A stretch of DNA of 64,000 bases from the NCBI RefSeq assembly GCF_001880225.1, contig NZ_CP009654.1, positions 682,001-746,000 on the forward strand, given 5' to 3'. Positions 17,961 to 28,093 of this stretch are shown here, piece after piece; position 1 is the stretch's first letter; each line of letters begins with the position of its first letter. The notes under the pieces are model-generated. The model saw only the letters and a program-made list of their open reading frames with translations, ran no database searches and was not told the origin of the DNA. The position numbers were made by a program, and so were the translations under genes. This DNA comes from Francisella frigiditurris. Its GTDB lineage: Bacteria; Pseudomonadota; Gammaproteobacteria; Francisellales; Francisellaceae.

Positions 17961-19442
17961 ATGAGTCATACGACTATTCTTTGGATAACTTTTATAATAT
18001 ATATAGCAATAATATTTGCTATAGGTCTTTATTCTTACTTTCAAACAAAAAACTTATCTGACTATATGCTTGGTGGTAGGTCACTGAGTGGTCCAATCGC
18101 TGCTCTTGGGGCAGGTGCTTCAGATATGGGTTCTTGGCTTTTATTAGCACTTCCTGGTGCATTTATGGCTCTTGGGATTAGTCAAATATGGCTTCCTTTA
18201 GGTTTGACAATCGGAGCATTTGTAAACTGGGGAGTTGTCGCAAAAAGATTAAGAGTTTACACAGAAGTGGCTAAAGATTCTATAACTATACCAGCTTATT
18301 TTGAGAATAGATTTCATGATACTAAGGGTTATCTTAGAGCATTGACTGCCATAGTTCTTGTAATATTTTTTACTATATATATAAGTGCAGGTTTTGTATC
18401 TGGTGGCTTGTTATTTAGCTCTATGTTTTCAATTGATTATCATCAAGCATTGATTTTAACAGCAGTCATTATATTTACTTATACGTGTGTAGGAGGCTTT
18501 TTAGCAGTTGCTTGGATAGATTTCTTTCAAGGATCTTTGATGCTGCTTGCATTACTTGTAGTTCCTGCTGTTGCTTTTGGATATTTTGGAAGTTTTACAA
18601 GTTTAGCAGATGCTGTTTCTTCCAGAGAAATTCATGGTTTCTTTGATATTACATCAGGAGTTTCTTTTTTATCTATAATTTCTCTACTTGCATGGGGCTT
18701 GGGATATTTTGGTCAGCCACATATTATTGTTAGATTTATGGCTATAAGGGATCCTAAAAAAACCACTCAAGCAATGTGGATATGTATGATCTGGATGATT
18801 CTAGCTTTACTAGGGGCTATGGCAGTAGGTTTGTTAGGAGCAGCATATTATCAGAACGGGCTTGAGAATCCAGAAGCAGTATTTTTACAATTATCTAAAG
18901 CATTTTTTAATCCTTGGTTAGAAGGTGTTCTATTAGCAGCAGTTTTATCTGCTGTTATGAGTACTTCATCAGCACAGTTATTAGCATTGTCTAGTGCATT
19001 TTCAGCTGATGTTTACCATAAGTTTATTAGGAAAAATGCATCTCACAAAGAGATGTTGAATGTCAGTAGACTGATAGTTTTGGTTATAACTATAATAGGG
19101 ATATATTTAGCATATAGTCCAGAAAGTAGCATTTTAGATTTAGTCGCATATGCGTGGGCTGGATTAGGCTCTTCTTTTGGAGGTGTCATTATACTTTCTT
19201 TATTCTGGAAGAGAATGAATAAAACAGGAGCTTATGTAGGAATTGCATTGGGATCTTTAACGGTACTAGTCTGGCCATGGCTTAAAGACTTGGGATATAT
19301 GTTTGGGGTTTATGCAATGATTCCTGCTTTTAGTGCAAGTTGTTTAGGGATAGTTATTGCAAGTTTGTTAACTGGGAAGCCAGAAAAATCAATAGAAGAA
19401 GAGTTCGATAAGTATAAAGAAGCTCTTGAAAAGTATAAATAG
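17961..19442 (+). CDS. putP: Sodium/proline symporter PutP
   Basis: 493 residues with about thirteen membrane helices, typical for the sodium:solute symporter family. PutP hallmarks are DYMLGGRSLSGPIAALGAGASDMGSWLL in helix 2, VAWTDF-like VAWIDFFQG, GYFGQPHIIVRFMAI and the sodium-site segment VMSTSSAQLLALSSAFSAD in helix 9. It imports proline with sodium. The gene is separate from glpX by 108 bases, and no putA lies nearby. Confidence 0.92.
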   Translation: MSHTTILWITFIIYIAIIFAIGLYSYFQTKNLSDYMLGGRSLSGPIAALGAGASDMGSWLLLALPGAFMALGISQIWLPLGLTIGAFVNWGVVAKRLRVYTEVAKDSITIPAYFENRFHDTKGYLRALTAIVLVIFFTIYISAGFVSGGLLFSSMFSIDYHQALILTAVIIFTYTCVGGFLAVAWIDFFQGSLMLLALLVVPAVAFGYFGSFTSLADAVSSREIHGFFDITSGVSFLSIISLLAWGLGYFGQPHIIVRFMAIRDPKKTTQAMWICMIWMILALLGAMAVGLLGAAYYQNGLENPEAVFLQLSKAFFNPWLEGVLLAAVLSAVMSTSSAQLLALSSAFSADVYHKFIRKNASHKEMLNVSRLIVLVITIIGIYLAYSPESSILDLVAYAWAGLGSSFGGVIILSLFWKRMNKTGAYVGIALGSLTVLVWPWLKDLGYMFGVYAMIPAFSASCLGIVIASLLTGKPEKSIEEEFDKYKEALEKYK

Positions 19443-19507
19443 GTTTTTATTGCTAGTTTTATGCTATTAAAGTATTATTTTGCTCAATGTGACATTCAGC
19501 TTATTTT

Positions 19508-21211
19508 ATGAAAAAAGTAACACTAATATTTCTCTTTATCTTACTTGGCTTTTTTCTGTCTTATTTTGATTATATATATATATATACTTTATTAGTTTCA
19601 ACTTTATCTGTTTTTTTAATTTATATATTTTCTATAAGTAAGAAAAGTCAAAGTAAGAAAAATAAATTAACTACTTTTGTCTATATACTTTTTAGTTATT
19701 CTTTTACAAATTTAGCTATTTTAGAGATTTTAAAAGTTAACTATGCAAATAATGGTTTTACATCAATAATTATAGTTACTCTGTTGCTTCCAACTTTATT
19801 TTTATTAAGCTATAGAATAATTTTAGCTTCTCATGGTCTTTATGAAAGTATATTTGGTTTTAATGATAGATATTATATACCTGATTTAGATAATAAGCCT
19901 ACTAAAGGCTGCTCAATTGTAATCACTACAAGAAATGAGCCTTTTGAAGTATGCAAAATGACTTTTGATTCAGCACATGATCTAGATTACCCGGTAGAGT
20001 TAAAGGAAATAATAGTAGTAGATAATAGTGATTTAGAATTTAAAGATTTAAATAAATGGAAAGAATACGTTAATAAGCATAAAGAAATTTATGGTGATAA
20101 TAAGTGTAAGTTTATTCATAGAAATGGTGTTGAAGGATTCAAGCCTAGAAATTTAGATATAGCTATAGATAACGTAATTTTTAATTATGTATTGTTTCTT
20201 GATGCGGACTCGACTTTACCAAAACAAGCGTTGAACGTTGGAATGAAAGAGTTTGAGAAAGTAGAAAAATTAGGTTTTGTAAGTTTCTTAATACAGAGTA
20301 CTAATTATGAAGTTAATTTGATGACAAGAGTTACTAGCATATTTCAGAATACTATTAGATATTTTAATGAGTTTACTGGTAAATATGGTTATTGTAACTT
20401 TCAAGGACATAATGGTATCTGGAGTAAAGAAGCTTTAGATAAGACAGATCCTTGGGAAGAGTATTATCGTGGTGAAGTAATGGTTACAGAAGACATTGCT
20501 GCTGGTTTTAGATGTTATGAGGCAGGGTTTGAGAGTAAGCCCATTTTCCTTAAAACTGGAGAATGGATGCCAACTTCATTAAAAGAGTTTGAAAGGATGT
20601 GGTTACGTTGGTCTTTTGGTGGTATGCAGGTTATGCATAAACATATTAAAAGAATGTTATCTTCATCTAATGTAACGTTTAGAGTAAAGCTAGATATGCT
20701 TTACCTCTTATTTAAGATTGCTGTTTCAGGATTTCCATTTTTAGCGTTATTGGTAGTGGCTTTCCCAAGGAATGATTTGGGACTTGCAATATTAATAAAT
20801 CTTACATTATTGCCTCTTATAATATTAAGTATCTGGTACTATTTTTATGGAGAGCTTAAAGGAAATATTTTTAGTAAAATTTGGCAGATATATATATCAA
20901 ACTTTATGCTTTCTTCATTTGTCTTTTGGTGTGGTATTAAGGCTGAGATTAATTTCTATTTAAAAAAACCACAGGGTTGGAAACCAACTTGTAAGAAACA
21001 AGTAAAAGATGATACATGGAGTGTCATATTAAGGCAGCATGTAGGTAAAATATTATTTTCAAGCTTTGGTTTATTGGTAGCAATTTTCTCAATAATTAGA
21101 TATTTTGATTCTAATGATTTCTCAATTTATATGTTTTCTATGATTCCTAGTATTTTGTTATTTTTAAATACTATTTTGTGTGTACTTATACTTGGGAAAT
21201 CTAGAAGTTAA
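19508..21211 (+). CDS. Membrane family 2 glycosyltransferase, cellulose-synthase-like
   Basis: 567 residues. Three N-terminal membrane helices come first, then a GT2 domain (about 130-390): CSIVITTRNE at the nucleotide-binding strand, VVDNSD, the DXD motif in LFLDADST, the catalytic TED in VMVTEDIAAG and a WLRW sequence at the QxxRW position, with Met in place of Gln. Four or more helices follow (about 410-565). This topology belongs to processive beta-glycan synthases such as cellulose or hyaluronan synthase. No partner export genes are adjacent, so product and acceptor are unknown. Confidence 0.82.
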   Translation: MKKVTLIFLFILLGFFLSYFDYIYIYTLLVSTLSVFLIYIFSISKKSQSKKNKLTTFVYILFSYSFTNLAILEILKVNYANNGFTSIIIVTLLLPTLFLLSYRIILASHGLYESIFGFNDRYYIPDLDNKPTKGCSIVITTRNEPFEVCKMTFDSAHDLDYPVELKEIIVVDNSDLEFKDLNKWKEYVNKHKEIYGDNKCKFIHRNGVEGFKPRNLDIAIDNVIFNYVLFLDADSTLPKQALNVGMKEFEKVEKLGFVSFLIQSTNYEVNLMTRVTSIFQNTIRYFNEFTGKYGYCNFQGHNGIWSKEALDKTDPWEEYYRGEVMVTEDIAAGFRCYEAGFESKPIFLKTGEWMPTSLKEFERMWLRWSFGGMQVMHKHIKRMLSSSNVTFRVKLDMLYLLFKIAVSGFPFLALLVVAFPRNDLGLAILINLTLLPLIILSIWYYFYGELKGNIFSKIWQIYISNFMLSSFVFWCGIKAEINFYLKKPQGWKPTCKKQVKDDTWSVILRQHVGKILFSSFGLLVAIFSIIRYFDSNDFSIYMFSMIPSILLFLNTILCVLILGKSRS

Positions 21212-21238
21212 TATTTGAACTTAATTTAAAAAAATGAA

Positions 21239-22549
21239 ATGATTGAATACGATAATTTATTTTTTATTTTGTTAGCTTTTGGCTTTGTATTACTTAATGC
21301 TTTTTTTGTTGTTTCAGAATTTGCAATGGTAAAGTTAAGGCATTCTAGAGCTGAAGTTATAAAAGATAAAAAAGGATTGCAAGGTAGAATATTATATAAA
21401 GTTCATAATAATTTAGACTCATATCTCTCAGTATGTCAGCTAGGTATTACTTTAGCATCATTGGGTTTAGGTTGGGTTGGTGAACCAGCCTTTGCAGAAC
21501 TATTAGAGCCAGTGTTAGCTGGTTTTGGAATAACATCAAGAGAGCTTGTTAAATTTGTATCATTCCTCGCTGGATTTTCTATTATTTCATTTCTTCATAT
21601 AGTTATTGGTGAATTAATGCCAAAATCAATGGCTATTCGTCAAGCTGAGAGATGGTCGCTTTTTACTTCTGTGCCGCTATATGTCTTTTATTGGATAATG
21701 TTTCCATTTATTTGGGTATTAAATACAAGTGCTAACTTACTTCTTAAACTATTTAGATTAAATATTGTTCCCGAAGGTGAGCATGGATATACGGCTGAAG
21801 AAATAAAGTTAATTCTAAAAAGTAGTCATTTAAGAGAGCCTCTAAAGGAAGAGCATCGCGTTATGTTGCTTAGGATGATGGAATTTTCGAGACTTCAAGC
21901 TATTGACGCTACAAGACCATTGGATGAAATGGTTAGCTTAAATTTTGACTCTTCGATTGAGGATAAACTAAAAGTTATTCAAGAATCACTTTATACAAGG
22001 TACCCAGTTTATCAAGGAAATAAGGAAAATATTATAGGTATTCTTCATACCAAAGATATTTTATGTGCATTGGGAAAAGGCGATGACTATCAAGTTTATA
22101 AAGAAAATCTACGTCCTATCGTTAAAGTTTCGCATCATGCGCCATTAATAGAGCTATTAAATAAGTTTAGACAAGGAAAGCCACACTTTGCTCTTGTATA
22201 TAATAAAGATAGCTTGATAGGTTTTATTACATTAGATAACTTATTGACAATTTTGATTGGGAAAATGCGAGATGAGTTTCATTTTGTTAAGGAGCCTTGG
22301 GTAACTTTATCTAGTAATGTGTTTTTAATTAATACAAAATCGCCAGTATATGCTATTGAAAAGCTTGCTGAGGTTGATTTTTCTGATTATGTAGCAGATT
22401 CTGTGCAGGACTTATTAAAACAAGTTTTACCCGTACCCCATAAGGTTGGAGATACATGGTCTCAACCTGCTTTTGATTTGAGAGTTAATAAAGTAAAGAA
22501 CAAATATGCAAAAGAAGTTATTCTAGAGATTAAGAATTTAGATGCTTGA
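21239..22549 (+). CDS. CNNM/HlyC-CorC-type membrane protein with CBS pair
   Basis: 436 residues. A DUF21/CNNM membrane domain covers about 1-190 (FVVSEFAMVKLRHSR and IVIGELMPKSMAIRQAE are characteristic), followed by two CBS motifs (about 205-335, including YPVYQGNKENIIGILHTKD) and a CorC_HlyC transporter-associated domain (about 345-430). Relatives take part in magnesium or cobalt efflux/homeostasis; the historical hemolysin label is misleading. The last 12 bases overlap the convergent pnuC gene. Confidence 0.87.
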   Translation: MIEYDNLFFILLAFGFVLLNAFFVVSEFAMVKLRHSRAEVIKDKKGLQGRILYKVHNNLDSYLSVCQLGITLASLGLGWVGEPAFAELLEPVLAGFGITSRELVKFVSFLAGFSIISFLHIVIGELMPKSMAIRQAERWSLFTSVPLYVFYWIMFPFIWVLNTSANLLLKLFRLNIVPEGEHGYTAEEIKLILKSSHLREPLKEEHRVMLLRMMEFSRLQAIDATRPLDEMVSLNFDSSIEDKLKVIQESLYTRYPVYQGNKENIIGILHTKDILCALGKGDDYQVYKENLRPIVKVSHHAPLIELLNKFRQGKPHFALVYNKDSLIGFITLDNLLTILIGKMRDEFHFVKEPWVTLSSNVFLINTKSPVYAIEKLAEVDFSDYVADSVQDLLKQVLPVPHKVGDTWSQPAFDLRVNKVKNKYAKEVILEIKNLDA

Positions 22550-23104
22550 TTTGTGTGATTTCTCTTGAGCTTTCCAGTAGTTGTAGCCCCTAATAGCAAT
22601 TATCAGATATATTGCAGTAGTTATTGCTGCAAAATAGATTTCCTTATAGACGTATAGACTTAAGTAGGTTACATCTATAAAAATCCAACAGACCCAGTTA
22701 TCAATATACTCTTTGGCGCTTAAATAAACAGTAACAATTGAGAAAATACTAGCAATAGTGTCTAGCCAAATTACATTAATGCCATAATATTTATAAATAT
22801 AGTGAAGAATTATGCTTCCAAAAGCAACTGATGCTATTGTTAAGAAGTATCCTTTGAAAGATAATCGTTTTATTTCAAAAGTTGATTTATAGCCATGCTT
22901 ATACCAGTTATAAAAACCATAAAGAAAAAATGCTATTAATAATATTTGTAATATAGCATCACTATATAAACCTGCTTGGCTAAATAATATTGAACTTAAA
23001 ATTAATCCAATAACCCCAACAGGCCAACCTAAAATATTAAGTTTTGCTAATAAATAGGTACATAGCAGATTAACAATCATCGTAATAAAATCTAATAAAT
23101 GCAT
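22538..23104 (-). CDS. pnuC: Nicotinamide riboside/mononucleotide transporter PnuC family
   Basis: 188 residues, seven membrane helices. The PnuC signature helix patterns are present: N-terminal LNILGWPVGVIGLI, the YGFYNWYKHG motif and a late DNWVCWIFIDVTYLSLYVYK segment, whose Trp and Asn residues line the vitamin site in the family. PnuC proteins facilitate uptake of nicotinamide riboside; close relatives PnuT and PnuX carry thiamine and riboflavin, so the vitamin is not certain. It is divergent from the TatD-like gene with 70 bases between them. Confidence 0.85.
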   Translation of the reverse strand: MHLLDFITMIVNLLCTYLLAKLNILGWPVGVIGLILSSILFSQAGLYSDAILQILLIAFFLYGFYNWYKHGYKSTFEIKRLSFKGYFLTIASVAFGSIILHYIYKYYGINVIWLDTIASIFSIVTVYLSAKEYIDNWVCWIFIDVTYLSLYVYKEIYFAAITTAIYLIIAIRGYNYWKAQEKSHKSSI

Positions 23105-23174
23105 AAATAAAGTTTAGAAATATTTTGTTATTAGTTTTAACATAAAAGCTAGTTCTATAAAAGAGAAATAACTA

Positions 23175-23936
23175 ATGTTAGTAGATGCGCATATTCATGT
23201 TGATGCTTATACGGATAATCAGCTATTAAAAGTTATAAATCAATGTGAAAAGCTTAATATAAAACTTTTCGCTGTTAGCATGGATATTCAATCATATTTG
23301 AGGAATGTGAAATTAGAGTCATTAAACCCGAATATTATAAAAAGTTCATTTGGAGTCCATCCATGGATGGCATCGAAGTATTCTAAAAATATAGAAGTTA
23401 TAAATGAGTATTTAGATAAATCTACAATGGTAGGTGAAATTGGCTTAGATAAAAGATTCTTGGATTATGCAGCACCATATAATGATCAGTTAGATGTTTT
23501 TGAATATATTCTTTCTAGTTCTTTAGTGAAGGGTAAGCTTTTAAATTTACATACTAGTGGAGCAGAGGAGGATGTTTTAAGCTACCTTCAAAAATATCGA
23601 CACAAAAAATTTATTATCCATTGGTATAATGGGTCATTGGAATTATTAGATAGTTATTTGGCTTTGGGAGGATATTTTACTATTGGATTAGAGGTTTTAT
23701 TTAGTGAGAAAATCCAAAAGATTTTAGAGCTGTTACCTATTGATAGAGTTTTATTAGAAACAGATAATCCTTCAGCGTGGCCATGGTTAAATAAGCAACC
23801 TGAAAATGAGGTTGGTATGCCAAATTTACTTTTAGAGGTTTTAGAGAAAATAGCAAAACAGAAGAAAATAGATATAGAAGAATGTAGAGCACAAATTAGA
23901 AGTAATCAAAAGCAGAGTATGCCATTATTCTATTAA
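23175..23936 (+). CDS. TatD-family metal-dependent hydrolase
   Basis: 253 residues, TIM-barrel hydrolase. The metal ligands appear in order: DAHIHVD (two His), VGEIGLDKRF (Glu), NLHTSG (His), FIIHWYNGS (His) and LLETDNPS (Asp). It is more divergent than TatD, YcfH or YjjV proper. TatD proteins act as 3'-5' exonucleases or deoxyribonucleases in DNA repair, but many members have no assigned substrate. The start has AGAGAAATAACTA before it, a modest ribosome site. Confidence 0.8.
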   Translation: MLVDAHIHVDAYTDNQLLKVINQCEKLNIKLFAVSMDIQSYLRNVKLESLNPNIIKSSFGVHPWMASKYSKNIEVINEYLDKSTMVGEIGLDKRFLDYAAPYNDQLDVFEYILSSSLVKGKLLNLHTSGAEEDVLSYLQKYRHKKFIIHWYNGSLELLDSYLALGGYFTIGLEVLFSEKIQKILELLPIDRVLLETDNPSAWPWLNKQPENEVGMPNLLLEVLEKIAKQKKIDIEECRAQIRSNQKQSMPLFY

Positions 23937-24021
23937 TTTTTTAGCAATTCTAAATGCTTTGAAAATTAGTTATACTTGTACGATATTTTTATTCTAAATT
24001 ATTTAGTAAGAGAAAAATTTA

Positions 24022-25401
24022 ATGATTTTATACAATTCGCTTAGTGGACAAAAAGAAGAATTTAAGCCGATAGAACCTAATAAAATAAAAATGTATGCAT
24101 GTGGTGTCACAGTATATGATGATTGTCATATAGGACATGCTAGAACATATATAGCGTTCGATGTTATTAATAGGTATTTCAAATATAGAGGTTATGATGT
24201 AAATCTAGTTAGAAATATTACAGATATTGATGACAAAATTATCAAAAGAGCAAATGAAAATAATGAATCAACAACTGATCTTGTTGCTAGAAATATAAAA
24301 GCGATGCATGATGTTTTTGATAAGTTAAACATATTAAGACCAAGTAGCGAGCCTAAAGCAACTGAGACTATTCCAGAGATGATAGCTATGATAGGTGACC
24401 TGATTGATAAAGGATATGCTTATCAAGGAGCTAATGGAGATGTTTTCTATAGAGTGAGTAAGTTTGATGGCTATGGGAAGTTAAGTAAACAAAACCTTGA
24501 TGCTTTACAGCAGGGCTCAAGAGTGGATGTGGTTGAGGAAAAAGAAAATCCTTTAGATTTTGTTCTTTGGAAAATGTCTAAAGAGGGCGAGCCTTCTTGG
24601 GATTCACCATGGGGTGCTGGTAGACCAGGTTGGCATATAGAGTGTTCAGCAATGTCTAAAAAATTATTTGGTAAGACTTTTGATATCCATGCTGGTGGGT
24701 CGGATTTGAGATTCCCTCACCATGAGAATGAGATTGCTCAGTCTGAGGCATGTAATGGATGTACTTTTGCTAATTACTGGATGCATTCAGGAATGGTAAA
24801 AGTTAATGCTGAAAAGATGTCGAAATCTTTAAATAACTTTTTTACGATAGTTGATGTGCTAGATGAATATCATCCTGAAGTTATAAGATATTTCTTGGCA
24901 TTAACAAATTATAGAAGTGAAATAAACTATTCTAAAGAGAATTTAGATAATGCTAAAGCATCTGTAGAAAGGTTGTTTACAGCTCTAAGAGATATTGAGC
25001 CTGTAGAAATTAATTTACCAGATGATGCTGAAGAATATGAAACTAAGTTTATAAAAGCGATGGATAATGATTTTAATACCCCAGAAGCTTTAGCAGTATT
25101 ATTTTCTTTAGCTAAAGAAATCAATGTATTGAAAACAAAAAGCGCTTACAAAGCATCAGGATATGCTTTCCTTTTGAGAAAGCTATGTGATGTATTAGGA
25201 ATTTTATTTACAAGTGCTGAAGAGTACTTTAATAGTGCTACGGATATAGATGTTGATTCAATTCAAAATTTAATTGATGAAAGAGTAAAAGCTAAAGTAA
25301 ATAAAGATTATGCTAAGGCAGATAAAATAAGAGATGACTTATTAAAACAAGGAATTGTTTTAGAAGATACTGCTAAAGGCACAATTTGGAAAAGAGGCTA
25401 A
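24022..25401 (+). CDS. cysS: Cysteinyl-tRNA synthetase
   Basis: 459 residues, the expected length (461 in E. coli). Class I signatures are HIGHARTYIAF near residue 37 and EKMSKSLNNFF near 266. Zinc ligands are visible in ACGVTVYD (Cys), WHIECSAM (Cys) and FPHHENEIAQSEA (His and Glu). It charges tRNA-Cys in the cytoplasm. It is followed by prmB after three bases, so the two should share a message. Confidence 0.97.
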   Translation: MILYNSLSGQKEEFKPIEPNKIKMYACGVTVYDDCHIGHARTYIAFDVINRYFKYRGYDVNLVRNITDIDDKIIKRANENNESTTDLVARNIKAMHDVFDKLNILRPSSEPKATETIPEMIAMIGDLIDKGYAYQGANGDVFYRVSKFDGYGKLSKQNLDALQQGSRVDVVEEKENPLDFVLWKMSKEGEPSWDSPWGAGRPGWHIECSAMSKKLFGKTFDIHAGGSDLRFPHHENEIAQSEACNGCTFANYWMHSGMVKVNAEKMSKSLNNFFTIVDVLDEYHPEVIRYFLALTNYRSEINYSKENLDNAKASVERLFTALRDIEPVEINLPDDAEEYETKFIKAMDNDFNTPEALAVLFSLAKEINVLKTKSAYKASGYAFLLRKLCDVLGILFTSAEEYFNSATDIDVDSIQNLIDERVKAKVNKDYAKADKIRDDLLKQGIVLEDTAKGTIWKRG

Positions 25402-25404
25402 TAA

Positions 25405-26349
25405 ATGTTTAGTGATGTAAAAAAACAAGATATTATAAAAAATCTAACTACTATAAGAGATTATATCCGTTGGACTATTTCTGAGATGACTCAACAAAAA
25501 GTTTATTTTGGACATGGATCTGAAACAGCATGGGATGAAGCAATACATTTAGTGTTATCTGCTTTAAACATTTCTACGGATATTGATAGTAATATGATAG
25601 GTGCAAATCTTCTTACTGAAGAAAAAGAGAAGATAATTAAATATGTTTATCAAAGAGCTTATTTGAGAAAGCCTTTACCATATATCTTAAAAAAGGCTTG
25701 GTTTGCTGATATGGAGTTTGATATAGATGAGAGAGTCATTATACCAAGATCTCCTGTGGCAGAGCTTATAAGAAATAGCTTTACTCCTTGGATTGCAGAT
25801 GTTGACGATGTTAAAGAAGTGCTAGATCTTTGTACAGGGAGTGGCTGTATAGGGATTGCTTGTGCGACAGTGTTTGAAAACGCAGATGTTACATTAGTTG
25901 ATATCTCTGATGATGCATTAAGCGTAGCTAAGCTTAATGTTAGAAAACATAATCTTACAGACAGAGTGAAAACTGTTAAGTCTGACTTATTTGCTAATCT
26001 TGGCAATAAAAAATTTGATGTAATAATCTCTAATCCTCCGTATGTGGATAAAGAAGATATAGATTCAATGCCTAGAGAATATCATTTTGAGCCTAAATTA
26101 GCATTAGAAGCTGGTGAAGATGGTCTAGATCTAGCAAAGAAAATTATTCTAGAAGCTGATCAGCACTTAACTGAAGAAGGAATATTAATCGTTGAAGTCG
26201 GAAATAGTCAGTATGCTTTAATGGAAATGTGCCCAGATATTCCATTCACATGGTTAAGTTTTGCCGAAGGTGGTGATGGAGTATTTTTATTAACTTATGA
26301 AGAGCTAATTAAGTATAAGAGTTTATTTATTAATTATTTTAGTAAGTAG
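25405..26349 (+). CDS. prmB: Ribosomal protein L3 glutamine N5-methyltransferase PrmB
   Basis: 314 residues. An N-terminal helical domain (1-120) precedes a Rossmann methyltransferase domain with the SAM motif DLCTGSGCIGIA and the NPPYVD motif that binds the substrate glutamine amide. PrmB rather than PrmC or PrmA is chosen for the N-terminal QKVYFGHGSETAWDEA region, typical of PrmB, and the length of about 310. It methylates a Gln of ribosomal protein L3. Tightly coupled to cysS. Confidence 0.91.
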   Translation: MFSDVKKQDIIKNLTTIRDYIRWTISEMTQQKVYFGHGSETAWDEAIHLVLSALNISTDIDSNMIGANLLTEEKEKIIKYVYQRAYLRKPLPYILKKAWFADMEFDIDERVIIPRSPVAELIRNSFTPWIADVDDVKEVLDLCTGSGCIGIACATVFENADVTLVDISDDALSVAKLNVRKHNLTDRVKTVKSDLFANLGNKKFDVIISNPPYVDKEDIDSMPREYHFEPKLALEAGEDGLDLAKKIILEADQHLTEEGILIVEVGNSQYALMEMCPDIPFTWLSFAEGGDGVFLLTYEELIKYKSLFINYFSK

Positions 26350-26422
26350 AGTGTTATATCTGAAAGAATTTTCTTTTATGTTATTATATTAGTTAATCAT
26401 ATTTTAAATACTATATATTCTT

Positions 26423-27484
26423 ATGTCGGGTAATACCTTTGGAAACTTATTTAGAGTTACGACATGTGGAGAGAGTCATGGTGATTCTTTAGCAGCTATT
26501 ATAGATGGTTGTCCTCCAAACATTCCTCTTACTGAAGAGGATATTCAAATAGAATTAGATCGTAGAAAGCCAGGACAATCAAAATATACAACTCAAAGAA
26601 AAGAGCCAGATGAAGTTAAAATAATATCGGGAGTTTTTGAAGGTAAAACTACTGGTACACCAATCGGTTTAGTAATAAAAAACCAAGATCAAAAATCTCA
26701 AGATTATGGTGATATAAAAGATAAATTTAGACCAGGACATGCAGATTATACATATTTTAAAAAATATGGAATAAGAGATTATCGTGGTGGTGGTAGATCA
26801 TCAGCTAGAGAAACAGCTATGCGAGTTGCTGCAGGAGCTATTGCTAAAAAAATATTAAAAGCTCATGGTATAGATATTTTTGGATATTGCTCACAAATTG
26901 GTGATGTAAAGGCAGAACTTAAAGATAGAAGCTTTATATCTCAAAATCCTTTTTTCCTAGCAGATGAAAATGCTGTGCCTAAGTGTGAAGAGCTGATTCA
27001 TAAAATTCGTAAAGAAGGTGATTCAATAGGTGCAGAAGTTACAGTAGTTGCAACTGGGGTTGAAGCTGGCTTGGGTCGTCCAGTTTTTGATAGATTAGAT
27101 GCGATAATAGCTTATGCTATGTTATCGATAAATGCGGTTAAAGCAGTTTCTATCGGAGACGGTTTTGATGTTGTATCTCAGAAAGGCAGTCAGCATCGTG
27201 ATGAAATTACAAAGGAAGACGGATTTTTATCAAATCATTCAGGAGGAACCCTTGGTGGTATATCTTCTGGTCAAGATATTATTGTTAAAATGGCCTTTAA
27301 ACCAACTTCAAGTATATTACAGCCCGGTCGTACTATAGATATTCATGGAGAAAATACTACTTTAATAACTAAAGGTCGTCATGATCCTTGTGTGGGTATT
27401 AGAGGGGTGCCAGTTGCCGAAGCAATGTTAGCTTTAGTACTAATGGATGAGTTTTTAATAACTAAAAGTTACAGTAACCTTTAA
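26423..27484 (+). CDS. aroC: Chorismate synthase
   Basis: 353 residues, standard length. The three family signatures are present: [17 protein letters not shown] at the N-terminus, the [22 protein letters not shown] region in the middle, followed by [16 protein letters not shown], and the C-terminal [17 protein letters not shown]. With reduced FMN it converts EPSP to chorismate, the last step of the shikimate pathway. Chorismate feeds the ubiC gene found later in this window. The upstream gap of 73 bases is AT-rich and could hold a promoter. Confidence 0.97.
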   Translation: MSGNTFGNLFRVTTCGESHGDSLAAIIDGCPPNIPLTEEDIQIELDRRKPGQSKYTTQRKEPDEVKIISGVFEGKTTGTPIGLVIKNQDQKSQDYGDIKDKFRPGHADYTYFKKYGIRDYRGGGRSSARETAMRVAAGAIAKKILKAHGIDIFGYCSQIGDVKAELKDRSFISQNPFFLADENAVPKCEELIHKIRKEGDSIGAEVTVVATGVEAGLGRPVFDRLDAIIAYAMLSINAVKAVSIGDGFDVVSQKGSQHRDEITKEDGFLSNHSGGTLGGISSGQDIIVKMAFKPTSSILQPGRTIDIHGENTTLITKGRHDPCVGIRGVPVAEAMLALVLMDEFLITKSYSNL

Positions 27485-27502
27485 AGTGGATAGGGAGAAG
27501 TA

Positions 27503-28093
27503 ATGAGCCACGAATTCTGGGATATGATTGTTCACTGGGGTTATTTAGCCGTTTTTGTTGGAGTTATGATTGAGGGTGAGATTTTCTTAATAGTCGTTGG
27601 GATAGCGACAGCTGTTGGCTTACTTCATTATCCTTTAGTAATTTTAGCATCTGGATTAGGTGCGGTGTTACATGATAATACAGTCTTTACTATTTCTAGA
27701 ATAGCTGGAGAAAAAATATTACTTAAACGTCCATCATGGAATGAAAAAGTAAATAAATCTTTAAGCTTATTAGATAAATATGATTATTGGGCTATTTTAA
27801 GTATTAGGTTTTTATATGGGTTAAGGACTATCACTATTTTTGTGGTAGGGATAAGTAAGATTAAAAGATTAAAATTTTTTGCTTTTGATTTTCTAAGCAG
27901 TTTTGTGTGGTCTTTTATTTATATAACAATAGGATATTTTTCGGGCCATGCAGTTTTAAGAGCTTTTTCTCATTTTCATTTAGGAAAATGGATAAAAGAG
28001 CATGAATTTATTTCATTTGTTATTTTGCTATTTATATCCACCATTGTTTTTTGTATTTTTAAGATTGTGAAAAGGACAAAGAGAAATAAATGA
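27503..28093 (+). CDS. DedA-family membrane protein
   Basis: 196 residues with five or six helices. DedA features include GVMIEGEIFLIVVGIA with the acidic residue in helix 1, a re-entrant glycine-rich segment (ASGLGAVLHDNTVFTISRIAGEK) and RFLYGLRTITIFVVGISK, matching the conserved F-x-R-x-x-P/G-type arginine helix. DedA/SNARE-associated proteins are phospholipid flippases or scramblases involved in membrane charge and drug resistance. Good ribosome site (AGGGAGAAG). The stop overlaps the next start by four bases. Confidence 0.86.
   Translation: MSHEFWDMIVHWGYLAVFVGVMIEGEIFLIVVGIATAVGLLHYPLVILASGLGAVLHDNTVFTISRIAGEKILLKRPSWNEKVNKSLSLLDKYDYWAILSIRFLYGLRTITIFVVGISKIKRLKFFAFDFLSSFVWSFIYITIGYFSGHAVLRAFSHFHLGKWIKEHEFISFVILLFISTIVFCIFKIVKRTKRNK

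Noticed and set aside
22538-22549. Overlap of the CNNM and pnuC genes as a sign of error
   Set aside because: A 12-base convergent overlap is common in compact genomes and both proteins have complete ends.
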